From Saprospiraceae bacterium (GTDB taxonomy: Bacteria; Bacteroidota; Bacteroidia; Chitinophagales; Saprospiraceae): DNA of 64,000 nucleotides. Position 1 is the stretch's first letter, and the number at the start of each line of letters is the position of its first letter. Below, piece after piece: positions 19,101 to 27,872 of this stretch. Where the stretch lies: NCBI GenBank assembly GCA_016717265.1, contig JADKFX010000001.1:3174501-3238500 (forward strand), given 5' to 3'. Made by a program: the position numbers and the translations under genes. Under the pieces are notes generated by a model. It did no database searches and was not told where the DNA came from. It was given only the letters and a program-made list of their open reading frames with translations.

Positions 19101-20477
19101 CTGAATATTCAAATCACAAAACCAGGACAGTACCAACTCATCGTTACGGATACCATAAATCATTGCACAGACTTAAAATCAGTTTTAGTTTTCGAAGATA
19201 AGATTAAACCAATCGTAGATGCAGGAAATCCAAAGGAACTGCTTTGTGAAATTTTAGATCTCTTCTTGACAGGTACTAGCAATACCGTTAATTCAAACGT
19301 AACTTGGTTTACAAATCAAGGTAATATTATTGGTAAATCTGACTCCAGCCAAATTAAAATAAATAAACCAGGTCTTTATTACTTCCAGGTAACAAATTCT
19401 TTTAATGGATGTACAGCCATAGATTCTGTCTTCGTTACACAAAGAAATAATTTAATCGTTGAAGCAGGAAAAACAACAGAACTCACCTGTCAAGTTAAAG
19501 ACGCAACACTCTTTGGAAGTATACTAAATGCAGCTGGAAATGAAACCATTCTCTGGTCTACTAATCAGGGTAATTTTATTGGGAATATAAATACTATTCA
19601 AACTAAAGTAAATCGCCCGGGCGTATATTATTTCCAGGTAACAAATCCAATAAATGGATGTAATGGAATAGATTCGGTTTTGATTTCTGAAAATACAAAT
19701 ATTCCAACTGGGTTAACGATTGATTTAAAACAAGCAAAATGTCCTGGAGATCTCTGGGAGGCAAGTCTCAACAACATTATGGGCGGTGAATTGCCATTGC
19801 AATATTTTTTAAATAATAATCAAGTGAATGGAACAAACTTGAGTGGTCGTTTGGCTGGAGTTCAAACAGTAACCATTATAGACAAAAATGGATGCGTATT
19901 AAATGGATCCTTTACAACCATCGATCCACTACCTATTGATGTTCAAATGACCCCATTAGTAAGACTTCAATCAGGTGAAAGTTATCAGTTAAAACCATTG
20001 TATTCAATACCTGATGACTCCATTGCATGGACTTTATGGAGCCCTCCAGATTTTTTAAATTGCACTGATTGTCCATATCCTCAAATTAATAGTATTACCA
20101 GAGAAACAGAATATTTTTTAACTTATGCAAATCATAATGGATGTATTGCAACTGCACGTATAAAAATAGAAATTATAGATAGAGGCGTTTGGACACCCAA
20201 TTCGTTTAGTCCAAATGGAGACAACATAAATGATCGATTTTATCCAGTTGTTACTGAAGATTCTTATAATGAAATACGAACTATGAAAATTTTTGATCGT
20301 TGGGGAAATCAATTATTCGAATCCAATCACTTTCCACCAAATGATCCATCCTATGGATGGAATGGAAATACAAATAATCAACATGCAGCACCTGGAGTTT
20401 ATGTTTATTTTATAGAATTAGAATGGAAGAATGGAGAAATCCAAAAGCTTTTTGGTGACCTAAATCTGATTCGATAA
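16143..20477 (+). CDS. Giant adhesin-like protein with Ig/PKD-like repeats and T9SS type B (gliding-associated) C-terminus
   Basis: 1444 residues from ATG 16143; a TTG at 16119 is the alternative. It has a signal peptide (..GSSQCTG), a jelly-roll domain at about 105-265 (LVSNGDFESGSGGF ... AIDDIEMFEKC), then about ten repeats of 85-95 residues with LTC...L.G..S....Y.W.T..G.I......I...G.Y.L.V.D..N.C. The C-terminus (WTPNSFSPNGDNINDRFYPV ... FDRWGNQLFES ... APGVYVYFIELEW) is the CHU_C / gliding-motility-associated domain, a type B T9SS signal. It is expected to be attached to or released at the cell surface, possibly acting in adhesion. A paired Cys in each repeat is typical. Confidence 0.9.
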   Translation: MSLSVKYLHIAFFIVFAIFQGSSQCTGLSADAGPDLFTCDPTMPVQLMGSFNGSPMKTYWTPTTYLSDPNILDPIVNAPAGKYKYTLTVEAVSTTNLVSNGDFESGSGGFTHEYNYGSPGGPFSPGWLSVGTNPFLYNGGFANCGDHTTGSGNQLIVDGHTTPNSKVWCQNITVTAGRTYLFRFFVQTVFPVSPAVLSATANNVSFGTVTAGANCDWQMFEACFTATSSSVEMCIRETTGVSFGNDFAIDDIEMFEKCMDSDEVMVEVVDLKAKIDAPRLPKCASDIFDLNAIGSSAGPNVSYEWRSEGGKIISNIGLSAKGKGSGKYIIKVIYKNGNVLCEKEAEIDITASDDLEATLEVEGIANCNSDTIILRAKPTNGSGNFSFNWIPANKIHRGKMDSIAFVTDAGLYKVVIIDMDSGCEIEIQDVVVSDTSTPKIQLKGDTLISCLNKNASLIGGPFDTTKYNYQWLLPDLSIILNKDSIFTSAAGNYSLKVIDKANKCYSEKLLTIKIDTTKPILEIGMDATLDCIQPEVTINPSANNPNQTINYFWQLPSGNLPVESNLQIKKENKAGVVILNLVNIKNGCQVSDSLIITDIRKFPIAEAGIGDTLTCIVNDITLNGLGTQIDSAKYSWTTKTGNIISGNNTLNPKINALGWYYLLVEDTTNHCTNMDSVFIDQNKIIPKAILGPDKIFTCADTVLTIDGSLSSQDPQIKYKWSTLNGSISNRLGSPFIEIKSAGLYTLVVLDTINGCSDTTQITVHPDLNAPLATIANADTITCKNPIVTLKATASSPAGNPIQYNWTAINGQIIQNPNTLNPSVSEAGNYVLFVKDQMNGCSTTVLINVAIDTLKPIANAGLDEVWNCKSTQIILDGSASSGDPNLLYNWTTSDGMISGNNQLNKIIAMGPGTYFLRVTDPTNGCESFDQIEIQKDLTVPIAVINPADTLTCIKTNIFLDGQGSSNGNRFLYTWSTTNGQIQGATDQLNIQITKPGQYQLIVTDTINHCTDLKSVLVFEDKIKPIVDAGNPKELLCEILDLFLTGTSNTVNSNVTWFTNQGNIIGKSDSSQIKINKPGLYYFQVTNSFNGCTAIDSVFVTQRNNLIVEAGKTTELTCQVKDATLFGSILNAAGNETILWSTNQGNFIGNINTIQTKVNRPGVYYFQVTNPINGCNGIDSVLISENTNIPTGLTIDLKQAKCPGDLWEASLNNIMGGELPLQYFLNNNQVNGTNLSGRLAGVQTVTIIDKNGCVLNGSFTTIDPLPIDVQMTPLVRLQSGESYQLKPLYSIPDDSIAWTLWSPPDFLNCTDCPYPQINSITRETEYFLTYANHNGCIATARIKIEIIDRGVWTPNSFSPNGDNINDRFYPVVTEDSYNEIRTMKIFDRWGNQLFESNHFPPNDPSYGWNGNTNNQHAAPGVYVYFIELEWKNGEIQKLFGDLNLIR
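17455..19710 (+). repeat. Array of about eight to ten Ig/PKD-like coding repeats
   Basis: Each unit is about 85-95 codons and contains a TLTC-like start, a W-x-T/S core and a closing V-x-D-x-x-N-x-C motif. The DNA copies are diverged in their outer parts, but blocks such as the codons for YYFQVTN occur twice (near 19378 and 19628), so the last units may be more recent duplicates. Confidence 0.7.
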
Positions 20478-20518
20478 ATTAAACTAAAGCGTCTTAAACT
20501 TACTATAAAATATTCAGC

Positions 20519-21232
20519 TTGCAAGTATCAGATTTAATCTACTTTGAAAATGCGGATTATATAATTGCTAAAAAACCAAGTGGTTTGCTATCTGAAGAAG
20601 ATGCTACAGGATCCAGGAATTTGCGACAAGAACTTGAAAACTATATTCGAACAAAATATCCCTGGAAAAAACAACTTATATGTCAGCTTGCAAACCGACT
20701 TGACAAACCTGTGGGTGGTCTTTTATTTTGTGCTAAAAAGCAAAGTATTTTAAAAGATATACAATATAAGTTTTACATGAGAAATGTAAAAAAATTATAC
20801 TTTGCTGTGGTGGAAGGAAGCCCTGAAAAGAAGAAGGCAACCCTTGAAAATTATTTATTAAAATCATCTTCAGAATTTAGAGCATTGCCAGCAAATGCAG
20901 AAACAAAGGATGCTAAACTTGCAAAATTAAGTTATACTACCCTAGCCTCCCATTCAAATTTAAGCTTATTACAAATTCGATTATTAACCGGAAAATTTCA
21001 CCAAATACGCTTTCAGTTGTCTCAGCTAGGACACCCTATTTGGAATGATGAATGGTATGGCGCCCGGCGGATTATGGTTGAACAACGGCTAGGATTATAC
21101 AGTTACTATTTAGGATTTATAGAACCCAACACTGGCATTCAAAAGCACTTTAATTGTGCTCCACCAGAAATCGAACCCTGGATTCTATTTAATAATGAAA
21201 TTCAATCTGCGCTTAAAGCAATTGAATCTTAA
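20519..21232 (+). CDS. RluA-family pseudouridine synthase
   Basis: 237 residues. The catalytic Asp62 lies in NRLDKPVGGLLFCAK, equivalent to the HRLDxxTSG motif of RluA/RluC/RluD; here Asn replaces the His and Val-Gly replaces Thr-Ser. Further landmarks are KLYFAVVEG and LLTGKFHQIRFQLSQLGHPIWND. It isomerises uridine in rRNA or tRNA; the target cannot be told. No S4 domain is present. The start is TTG, 41 bases after the adhesin gene. It is convergent with the S9 peptidase gene. Confidence 0.88.
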   Translation: MQVSDLIYFENADYIIAKKPSGLLSEEDATGSRNLRQELENYIRTKYPWKKQLICQLANRLDKPVGGLLFCAKKQSILKDIQYKFYMRNVKKLYFAVVEGSPEKKKATLENYLLKSSSEFRALPANAETKDAKLAKLSYTTLASHSNLSLLQIRLLTGKFHQIRFQLSQLGHPIWNDEWYGARRIMVEQRLGLYSYYLGFIEPNTGIQKHFNCAPPEIEPWILFNNEIQSALKAIES

Positions 21233-21252
21233 CGTTCAACAAAACAGCTTTA

Positions 21253-21277
21253 AATAAAATGAAAACTCCATTTTATT
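21253..21277. terminator. Probable bidirectional terminator
   Basis: Inverted repeat AATAAAATG - 7-base loop - CATTTTATT in the 73-base gap between two convergent genes. It is AT-only except for the closing pair, so it is weak as a hairpin, but the position is right for both strands. Confidence 0.4.
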
Positions 21278-21305
21278 GCCTGATTTGAATTCCAATAAAA
21301 TATGC

Positions 21306-23981
21306 TTACTTCAATTCTGCTTTCATCGTTGAACCATTAAATTCAGGTAAGGTCATTTCATATTTAAGCGGGGTCGGATCTTCTCCTTTAGAAATCCAAA
21401 TAATAATTTCACCTGGATCCCCATTTGCAGGAATCAATTTAACTTTATAACAGGCTTGATTTTTTACAGATTCTGTGGCAATTACCTCCAATGCATAAAT
21501 CTTTTCTGTTAGCATTTGAAGATCTATGTTTCTTAATAAGGTTGTATAATTTTCTGTTAAAGGCAGCGTTGCAATTACAAAAAAACCTCCTGGACCATCT
21601 GTTTTGCAGACTCCTGTAGTAGTAATATTTAACGGACTTTTCTTTCCATTCATATTCATTCTGCCATTGACCAGTTTTTCTTCATAATTCAGTTCTATAT
21701 AAATTGGTCCCTGATCAATCTTTCTAGTAATAGGATTCAAATTTTCTTTATTCAAACTAAGCTTATCAACAATTTCTCCCATTGGCATTTTCATTTCATC
21801 AGAAATTTTCCAGATAGATCCTGAATCTTCAATGGTTGTTATTTGTTCAAATTCCATAGCTTCCCCCATCATATCTAAACTTACATTGTAAATATATTTT
21901 CCTGGTTTTAAAGTAATGGTTGCCATTCCAGAATCTTGTTTTACTTCCGCTTCTTTAATCTCAATTTTTTTAGGCAATGTAACAGATACTGGATTTACTG
22001 TAATTTCTTTTAATCTCTTTGAAATTTCAGGACTCATACTTTCCTGATAACGGCCTCCTAAATGATCTGCAAAAAACTTTTCGGCAGCAGCAAGAAAAGC
22101 CATATTATTAATAGGCCTTGCAAAACCATGTCCTTCGTCCGGCGCACAGATATATTCTACATCTAATTTAGATTGATTCATTGCATAAACAATCTGATCA
22201 GATTCTGCTTTTTTTACCCTTGGATCATTAGCACCTTGTACAATCATTAATGGTGTTTTGATTTGATCCACATGAAATAATGGGGACTGCCTTCTTAATT
22301 GAGCTTCCCCTTCTGGTGTTGTAGGATCCCCCATGCGCAAATGAAAAATTTTTCTACCAGCTTCCCAATAAGGCGGAATCGAAGCTAATAAAGTCAACAA
22401 ACTAGATGGTCCAACAATTGAAATAGCTGCAGAATATAAATCTGGAGTATAGGTAACACCCGCTAAGGTTGCATAACCTCCATAGCTGCCTCCCATAATT
22501 CCAATACGTTTAGGATCTGCAATACCTTTCGAAATTAAATATTTAACCCCCCAGGTAATATCATCCTGCATTTTATCTCCCCATTGACGATTTCCTGCAT
22601 CAATAAATTTCTTTCCATATCCAGTGGATCCTCTGAAATTCATTTGGAGAACAGCATAACCGCGATTCGCTAGAAACTGAACGTATGGATTAAAACCCCA
22701 ACTATCTTTAGCCCATGGTCCTCCATGAGGATTTACAATTAATGGAAGATTTTTAGCAGTGATACCTTTTGGCAACGTCAAATAAGCAGGAATCTCCAAA
22801 CCATCTGAAGATTTATAGGTGATTGGTTTCATTGAAGCCAAATCCGTATTTGTCAATTTTGGTCTTGGACGGTATTGAAATTTTGTCTTTTTAGATATGC
22901 GGTCAAAGGAGTAAACGGATCCATTATCTGTATCACTATAAACTGCGATTAACCACATTTTTTCATCTTTGGTAGATGAGGTAAATGCTACTTCTAATCC
23001 ATTAAATGCTTTCTTTAGGGCTTTATAATCTGTCTCAAAACTTTTATCCTTCCAATAAATTCTTGTTTTTTCATCATCATAATAAGTAGCAATCATACGG
23101 TTGTCTATATCTGAAAATGAAACACTTCCAAAATCAACTCGCTTTTTAGGATCTGATTCTATAGGTTCTTCTTTTTGACTTGTGATATTAAACAAAACCA
23201 ATTTTGAAAGATTATTCTTTTCACCTTTGTTGGTAACAAGATAAATACGTTGACCATCTTCATGAAAATTAACTGCATTCGCAGACTCTAAAGGTCCCAC
23301 TGAATAAATTTTAACAAAGCCTTTCGGGTCTACTCTGAGTAAATCTGTTGAGCCATCATCATTTGTCCGTTCGGCAATTTTTAATTTATCTCTGCGGTCA
23401 AATACCCAACCTGTAATCCGGTCTGTATTTTTACGCAATAATTTTAATTCACCTGTTGATATTTTCAATTCGTATAAATCATGCCACGATGCATCCCGGT
23501 CATTCAAGCCTATAAAAATAACATCCGGTAAGGTTTTAGGTACAGCGTATATATAAACTCTTGTATTTTCTTTATTTGTCAAATTTCTAGAAACTGGAAC
23601 GTCCTTCCCTTCTTCTGGTTTTTCTGTTGGGCTGACAGCATAAACCTGGAAATTCTCATTACCGCCTTTGTCCTGAACATATAAAATATACTTGCCATTT
23701 CTTGACCAGAAATAAGAAGTTATAGGTCGTTTTTCATCAGCTGTTAGCGGTTTGGCAGTTTCAAAAGCTGCATCAGTTTTTTTAACCCAAATATTTCGGG
23801 TACCATTAAAAGGCTTAATAAAACTCATAAATTTACCATCCGGAGAAAGTTGGCCGCCGGAGATTTCAGGATCCCCAAAAAAGATTTCTCTGTCAATCAA
23901 TGGTGGTAATTGTTTTACTTGCTTTTGAGCTGTTAAACCCGTCATCATACTAAACATCATAAGAATAATAAATAACTTCAT
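21306..23981 (-). CDS. S9-family (prolyl oligopeptidase type) exported peptidase with C-terminal extension
   Basis: 891 residues. Signal peptide (..TGLTAQK), beta-propeller (about 30-370), alpha/beta-hydrolase domain (about 380-645) with Ser499 (GGSYGG), Asp586 (GANDPRV) and His618 (DEGHGFA), the expected catalytic triad. It probably hydrolyses short peptides in the periplasm. After the hydrolase comes an extra region of about 240 residues, rich in beta strands (KPGKYIYNVSLDMMGEAMEFEQ ... CYKVKLIPANGDPGEIIIWISK), which loosely resembles DUF3108-type domains and is not part of a standard S9 enzyme. It is last in a minus-strand series with galM and the RsmB-like gene. Confidence 0.92.
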   Translation of the reverse strand: MKLFIILMMFSMMTGLTAQKQVKQLPPLIDREIFFGDPEISGGQLSPDGKFMSFIKPFNGTRNIWVKKTDAAFETAKPLTADEKRPITSYFWSRNGKYILYVQDKGGNENFQVYAVSPTEKPEEGKDVPVSRNLTNKENTRVYIYAVPKTLPDVIFIGLNDRDASWHDLYELKISTGELKLLRKNTDRITGWVFDRRDKLKIAERTNDDGSTDLLRVDPKGFVKIYSVGPLESANAVNFHEDGQRIYLVTNKGEKNNLSKLVLFNITSQKEEPIESDPKKRVDFGSVSFSDIDNRMIATYYDDEKTRIYWKDKSFETDYKALKKAFNGLEVAFTSSTKDEKMWLIAVYSDTDNGSVYSFDRISKKTKFQYRPRPKLTNTDLASMKPITYKSSDGLEIPAYLTLPKGITAKNLPLIVNPHGGPWAKDSWGFNPYVQFLANRGYAVLQMNFRGSTGYGKKFIDAGNRQWGDKMQDDITWGVKYLISKGIADPKRIGIMGGSYGGYATLAGVTYTPDLYSAAISIVGPSSLLTLLASIPPYWEAGRKIFHLRMGDPTTPEGEAQLRRQSPLFHVDQIKTPLMIVQGANDPRVKKAESDQIVYAMNQSKLDVEYICAPDEGHGFARPINNMAFLAAAEKFFADHLGGRYQESMSPEISKRLKEITVNPVSVTLPKKIEIKEAEVKQDSGMATITLKPGKYIYNVSLDMMGEAMEFEQITTIEDSGSIWKISDEMKMPMGEIVDKLSLNKENLNPITRKIDQGPIYIELNYEEKLVNGRMNMNGKKSPLNITTTGVCKTDGPGGFFVIATLPLTENYTTLLRNIDLQMLTEKIYALEVIATESVKNQACYKVKLIPANGDPGEIIIWISKGEDPTPLKYEMTLPEFNGSTMKAELK

Positions 23982-24034
23982 AATAATTGGAATAAAATCA
24001 ATGATAAAATGGAACTAAATATCGGTATAGGCAA

Positions 24035-25453
24035 TTAATCAGTAACAACAAATAATCCTGAAATTAGTTGATTTCCAATTTGGATCTTGTAAATGTACAG
24101 ATTTGGATTCAATGCTGGCAATTCGATAGTCGCTTGATGAATTCGCATCTGACGTTTAATGCATTTTACACCATTCATATTAAAAAGTTCCAATGTTAAT
24201 TCCAGTGGAAATTGGAATGCTTCAGATTCTGCAAATCGCAATTGATTTACCTTGGGTAAAAAATACAAGCGTGCGTTATTCTGAAATCCTTGTTCAGCAT
24301 CTAATGTTTTCTGGAACTCATAACATCCAATATCGGGTTTTGCATCCGCGATTCTTATTTTATTTGCAAGCGGATGAACGTACTCAAAGCCAGGATTTAA
24401 TGCAATATTTAAAAAACTTTGCTTTAAAATAAGAGCGCTGTCTTTGCCTGGTGAATCTTGAGTCAAGTGGTAATCATATGGATCTGATAGTCTGAAATTA
24501 AATTTTGAAATATCTGTATTTAAAATATTATGGGAGTTAAAATAGAATTTTGGGATACCACTTAATAAAGTAATATTGCCTGCAATTAAATTATTTGCAC
24601 AAAACAAAGTATCCATATTAGATTGTACATTTAAGACGATCCCTTTATCTTCATTGTTAACGATGGTATTATAAACAAAAATAAAATTATGAGGACCGGG
24701 GTTTGTTAAACCTTCTCTCCCATATGAAATGAACGTGTTATTATCTGAATATTTGCCTTGCTGAATACTATTTCCCATCACTACACATTCACCTCCGTTT
24801 GGTAAATCAATTTCATAGCTTGCATCCCCATCTTCATTCGTAATTCTGTTGAATAATATACTATTTTTATATGCTCTGCTTTTTACTTCATGTCCATAAT
24901 ATGCATGATGCACATAATTAAATTGAAAGGTAAATGAACGCAAGTGGTTGATATAAATATTATGTGAAAATCCATCGCCAGCACCATTGCGGCTAAATTC
25001 AGAATATTCAACGAGTACATCACTCATGGAGTTATCGCCTGCAAGAATTCCATTTTGATTATTGTGAAAATAACAATGTCTCACAATTAAACTTGTTCCT
25101 TCCAAACGTATTCCTGCACCATTTCGATCTACGACTGTGCAATTTGAAAATTCAATATTTTCGATTGTATTGAAATTTCCAGCAATGACCCAAATAGCTT
25201 TTCCTCCAAAGGATGTACCTTCTGCATTTAGATGAGCCTTCCCGCCAACACCCAGGAGTTTTAAATTGTGCGCTGTCCATTTACTCACATCCATTTTGTA
25301 TTCTGCAGCATCTATTAAAACGCTGTCTCCATCTTTTACTAAACTTGCTACTTCACTTGGTTTTGCATATTGTTTTCCAGGACCAACCAACCAGGTTTTT
25401 GCATCTGTCAACAATGGGGATAAAATCAAGAATAAGATACTTGTTACTTTCAT
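24035..25453 (-). CDS. Exported right-handed beta-helix protein with T9SS-like C-terminus
   Basis: 472 residues: signal peptide (..LLTDAKTW), then parallel beta-helix repeats of the pectate-lyase/NosD-like type (NTIENIEFSNCTVVDRNGAGIRLEGTSLIVRHCYFHNNQNGIL, VEYSEFSRNG..) to about residue 380, then a C-terminal domain (LPLELTLELFNMNGVKCIKRQMRIHQATIELPALNPNLYIYKIQIGNQLISGLFVV) resembling a T9SS type A signal. It may be a polysaccharide-active or binding protein; no catalytic motif could be assigned. It lies 20 bases downstream of the methyltransferase gene. Confidence 0.8.
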   Translation of the reverse strand: MKVTSILFLILSPLLTDAKTWLVGPGKQYAKPSEVASLVKDGDSVLIDAAEYKMDVSKWTAHNLKLLGVGGKAHLNAEGTSFGGKAIWVIAGNFNTIENIEFSNCTVVDRNGAGIRLEGTSLIVRHCYFHNNQNGILAGDNSMSDVLVEYSEFSRNGAGDGFSHNIYINHLRSFTFQFNYVHHAYYGHEVKSRAYKNSILFNRITNEDGDASYEIDLPNGGECVVMGNSIQQGKYSDNNTFISYGREGLTNPGPHNFIFVYNTIVNNEDKGIVLNVQSNMDTLFCANNLIAGNITLLSGIPKFYFNSHNILNTDISKFNFRLSDPYDYHLTQDSPGKDSALILKQSFLNIALNPGFEYVHPLANKIRIADAKPDIGCYEFQKTLDAEQGFQNNARLYFLPKVNQLRFAESEAFQFPLELTLELFNMNGVKCIKRQMRIHQATIELPALNPNLYIYKIQIGNQLISGLFVVTD

Positions 25454-25473
25454 ATCGGTTAATTTAAGGGTTT

Positions 25474-26670
25474 TTAGCTTTTTAAGAGGCGGGCCATGTA
25501 AAACCCATCGAATCCGCTTTCAGCAGGACTGATAAATGATTCCTCTTCTAATTGAAAATGGGCTTGCTCAGTGCAAAAGTAAGCAATTTGTTTTGAATTT
25601 TCAGATGGTAAAATGCTGCAGGTAGCATATACTAGTTTGCCTCCGGGTTTTAACATTTCTGAATATTGCATTAGGATTTGCTTTTGCAGCAATTTGACCT
25701 TCTCGATATAGGCTCGGTCCACCTTCCATTTAGCATCCGGATTTCTTCTTAACACTCCAAGTCCACTGCATGGAACATCCAATAATAAACGATCGCAACG
25801 CTGAAATAATCGCTTAATTGTTTTATTATTCAGGATGGGTCGGGTCTCGATAATATCAACCCGATTTCTTTTAGCCCGCTTCCTTAATTCTTCGAGTTTC
25901 CAGGATTCCGTATCCAGGCATAGGACTTTTCCCTTGTTTTTCATTAAGGAAGCAATATGGAGTGATTTTCCACCAGCGCCTGCACATGCATCAATAACTT
26001 GCATTCCTGGCGCTAAGTCCAGAAAAGTGGCAACTTTTTGTGAAGAAGCATCCTGAATTTCAAAATATCCTTGAGAAAATAAAGGATCTCTAAAAACATT
26101 AAATTTATCTTTTATTAAAATCGCATCTTCATGTCCTTTGATTGTTGTTCCAATAATTTCTCGGGATGCTAATAAAGAAATTAAGGTATCCTTTGTAGTC
26201 ACTAAAGTATTCGTTCGCAAGATTAAATCTGCTTTCTGATTTAATGCAATTAATTCTGCTTCATAAGAATCCGGTAATTCCGATTTCACTAAATCCAGTA
26301 AATCATCCGGATAAGAATGCAGAATAGCAAAATGCTTTTTAGCTTTTTCAAAATTTAACTTTACCGTATTGCTTTGTATTCCTTGAAATAAATCCCAATC
26401 AGGCAATTGAATATGCTTCAGCATAAAGTAGGCTGAAACCAAATCTTGCATTTTATTAGATTCAGCAACACAATAATGCAGCAGTCTGAAATTGCGAATG
26501 ATATCATAAGATGATTCTGCAATAAAACTGCGGTCTCTTGCTCCCCAGGTTTTATTCGACTTTAATGTACGTTCGATTACTTTATCTGCATATGCTCCTT
26601 CCAACATACAGGAATTGATTACATCAATAACAGCTACTACTAAATTGCGATGAAATTTGAATACACTCAT
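25474..26670 (-). CDS. RsmB/NOL1-NOP2-Sun family RNA cytosine-C5 methyltransferase
   Basis: 398 residues. An N-terminal NusB-like helical region (about 1-140) precedes the SAM-dependent domain: the SAM loop DACAGAGGKSLHIA, the Asp of LCLDTES, motif IV DVPCSGLGVLRRNPD and motif VI YATCSILPSEN. The two Cys (PCSG and TCS) are the product-release and nucleophile cysteines of 5-methylcytosine methyltransferases. It likely modifies 16S rRNA. Two bases separate it from galM, so the two are translationally close. Confidence 0.9.
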   Translation of the reverse strand: MSVFKFHRNLVVAVIDVINSCMLEGAYADKVIERTLKSNKTWGARDRSFIAESSYDIIRNFRLLHYCVAESNKMQDLVSAYFMLKHIQLPDWDLFQGIQSNTVKLNFEKAKKHFAILHSYPDDLLDLVKSELPDSYEAELIALNQKADLILRTNTLVTTKDTLISLLASREIIGTTIKGHEDAILIKDKFNVFRDPLFSQGYFEIQDASSQKVATFLDLAPGMQVIDACAGAGGKSLHIASLMKNKGKVLCLDTESWKLEELRKRAKRNRVDIIETRPILNNKTIKRLFQRCDRLLLDVPCSGLGVLRRNPDAKWKVDRAYIEKVKLLQKQILMQYSEMLKPGGKLVYATCSILPSENSKQIAYFCTEQAHFQLEEESFISPAESGFDGFYMARLLKS

Positions 26671-26672
26671 AG

Positions 26673-27668
26673 TTAAACAACTGAAAAAATAAATTTTGAA
26701 CGATGGCTATAGGATTCTCCAGCTAATAAAACAGTAGATGGAAAATGTTCATGGTTTGGACTATCTGGAAAATGCTGAGGTTCCAAACAAACAAATGAAT
26801 GATTTTTGTACAATTTATTGCTTTTTCCCCGATCTGTTTCTTTATCCCAATTACAGGTATAGAATTGAATTCCAGGTTGTGTGGTATAAATTTCCATCTT
26901 TATTCCCGACTCAGGACTATATAAAATTGCCGCAGGAACATCCATAGAACCCTTATTATTCAGGATAAAATTATGATCATATCCATTCCCATATTGCAAT
27001 TGCATTTCCTGATTGAAAAGATCTTTTCCAATTTTTTTAGGTTTTCTAAAATCAAATGCTGTATTTTCAACAGAAATATAATTACCAGTTGGCACACAAT
27101 CTGAATCGATTTCAGTTATTGCATCTGCATTTATAAACAATAGATGATCTAGAATAGAATCTGAATCTGCTAAATTAAAATATGCATGGAATGCCAAATT
27201 TATGATTGTGTCCTGATCAGAAATAGCATTATAGATCAAATTTAATTCATGTTCATTTTCAATTTGATATGTGAAATGAATCTTAAGATTTCCTGGATAA
27301 CCCATTTCGCCATCTTGAGAATACAAATTATAACACATTGCATGCTCCGCTAATTGTTGATCCCTCCAAATCTTCGAATGAAACCCATCATTGCCTCCGT
27401 GCAGATGATGTGGGAATAAATTTTGATCTAATTGATAATGGATTCCATTCAAACTAAATCTTCCATTTCGAATTCGATTTGCATATCGGCCACACAGGGT
27501 TCCATAATAAAACCCAGCTTTTTTATACAACATTGGATCGTCATAACCGGCAATAATATCAATCAGTTTATCATTTCTATCCGGAACTCGCAAATACATC
27601 ATCCGAGCCCCATAGTTCAATAAACCGATCTCCATCCGATTTCCATACCTGAGTAAAGCTTCTAACAC
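26673..27668 (-). CDS. galM: Aldose 1-epimerase (mutarotase)
   Basis: 331 residues, cytoplasmic (no signal peptide). It shows the GalM landmarks: NYGARMM near the N-terminus, R-YANRI, HHLHGGNDGFH with His90, His161 in AFHAYFNL, and the base Glu in VCLEPQHFPDSPN. It interconverts the alpha and beta anomers of sugars such as galactose. The start GTG is close to the conserved core, so the protein is slightly short at its N-terminus; an in-frame stop lies a few codons upstream, ruling out a longer form. Confidence 0.9.
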   Translation of the reverse strand: MLEALLRYGNRMEIGLLNYGARMMYLRVPDRNDKLIDIIAGYDDPMLYKKAGFYYGTLCGRYANRIRNGRFSLNGIHYQLDQNLFPHHLHGGNDGFHSKIWRDQQLAEHAMCYNLYSQDGEMGYPGNLKIHFTYQIENEHELNLIYNAISDQDTIINLAFHAYFNLADSDSILDHLLFINADAITEIDSDCVPTGNYISVENTAFDFRKPKKIGKDLFNQEMQLQYGNGYDHNFILNNKGSMDVPAAILYSPESGIKMEIYTTQPGIQFYTCNWDKETDRGKSNKLYKNHSFVCLEPQHFPDSPNHEHFPSTVLLAGESYSHRSKFIFSVV

Positions 27669-27872
27669 AATGTTATATTATATTTTTTTAAAACTTAAAT
27701 TAGTCTAAATATCAACCAATTATATATATATTAAAGTACATTTTATGAATTGGTATTAATTTTGTATTCAATGACCAAAAATTACGCCAGAGTCTGCCAT
27801 AATTGGTTACTTTGCAAGATAATTGTACAATTTTTTAATCGAAAATTTATTTATTTAAACAAAATTTGAATC

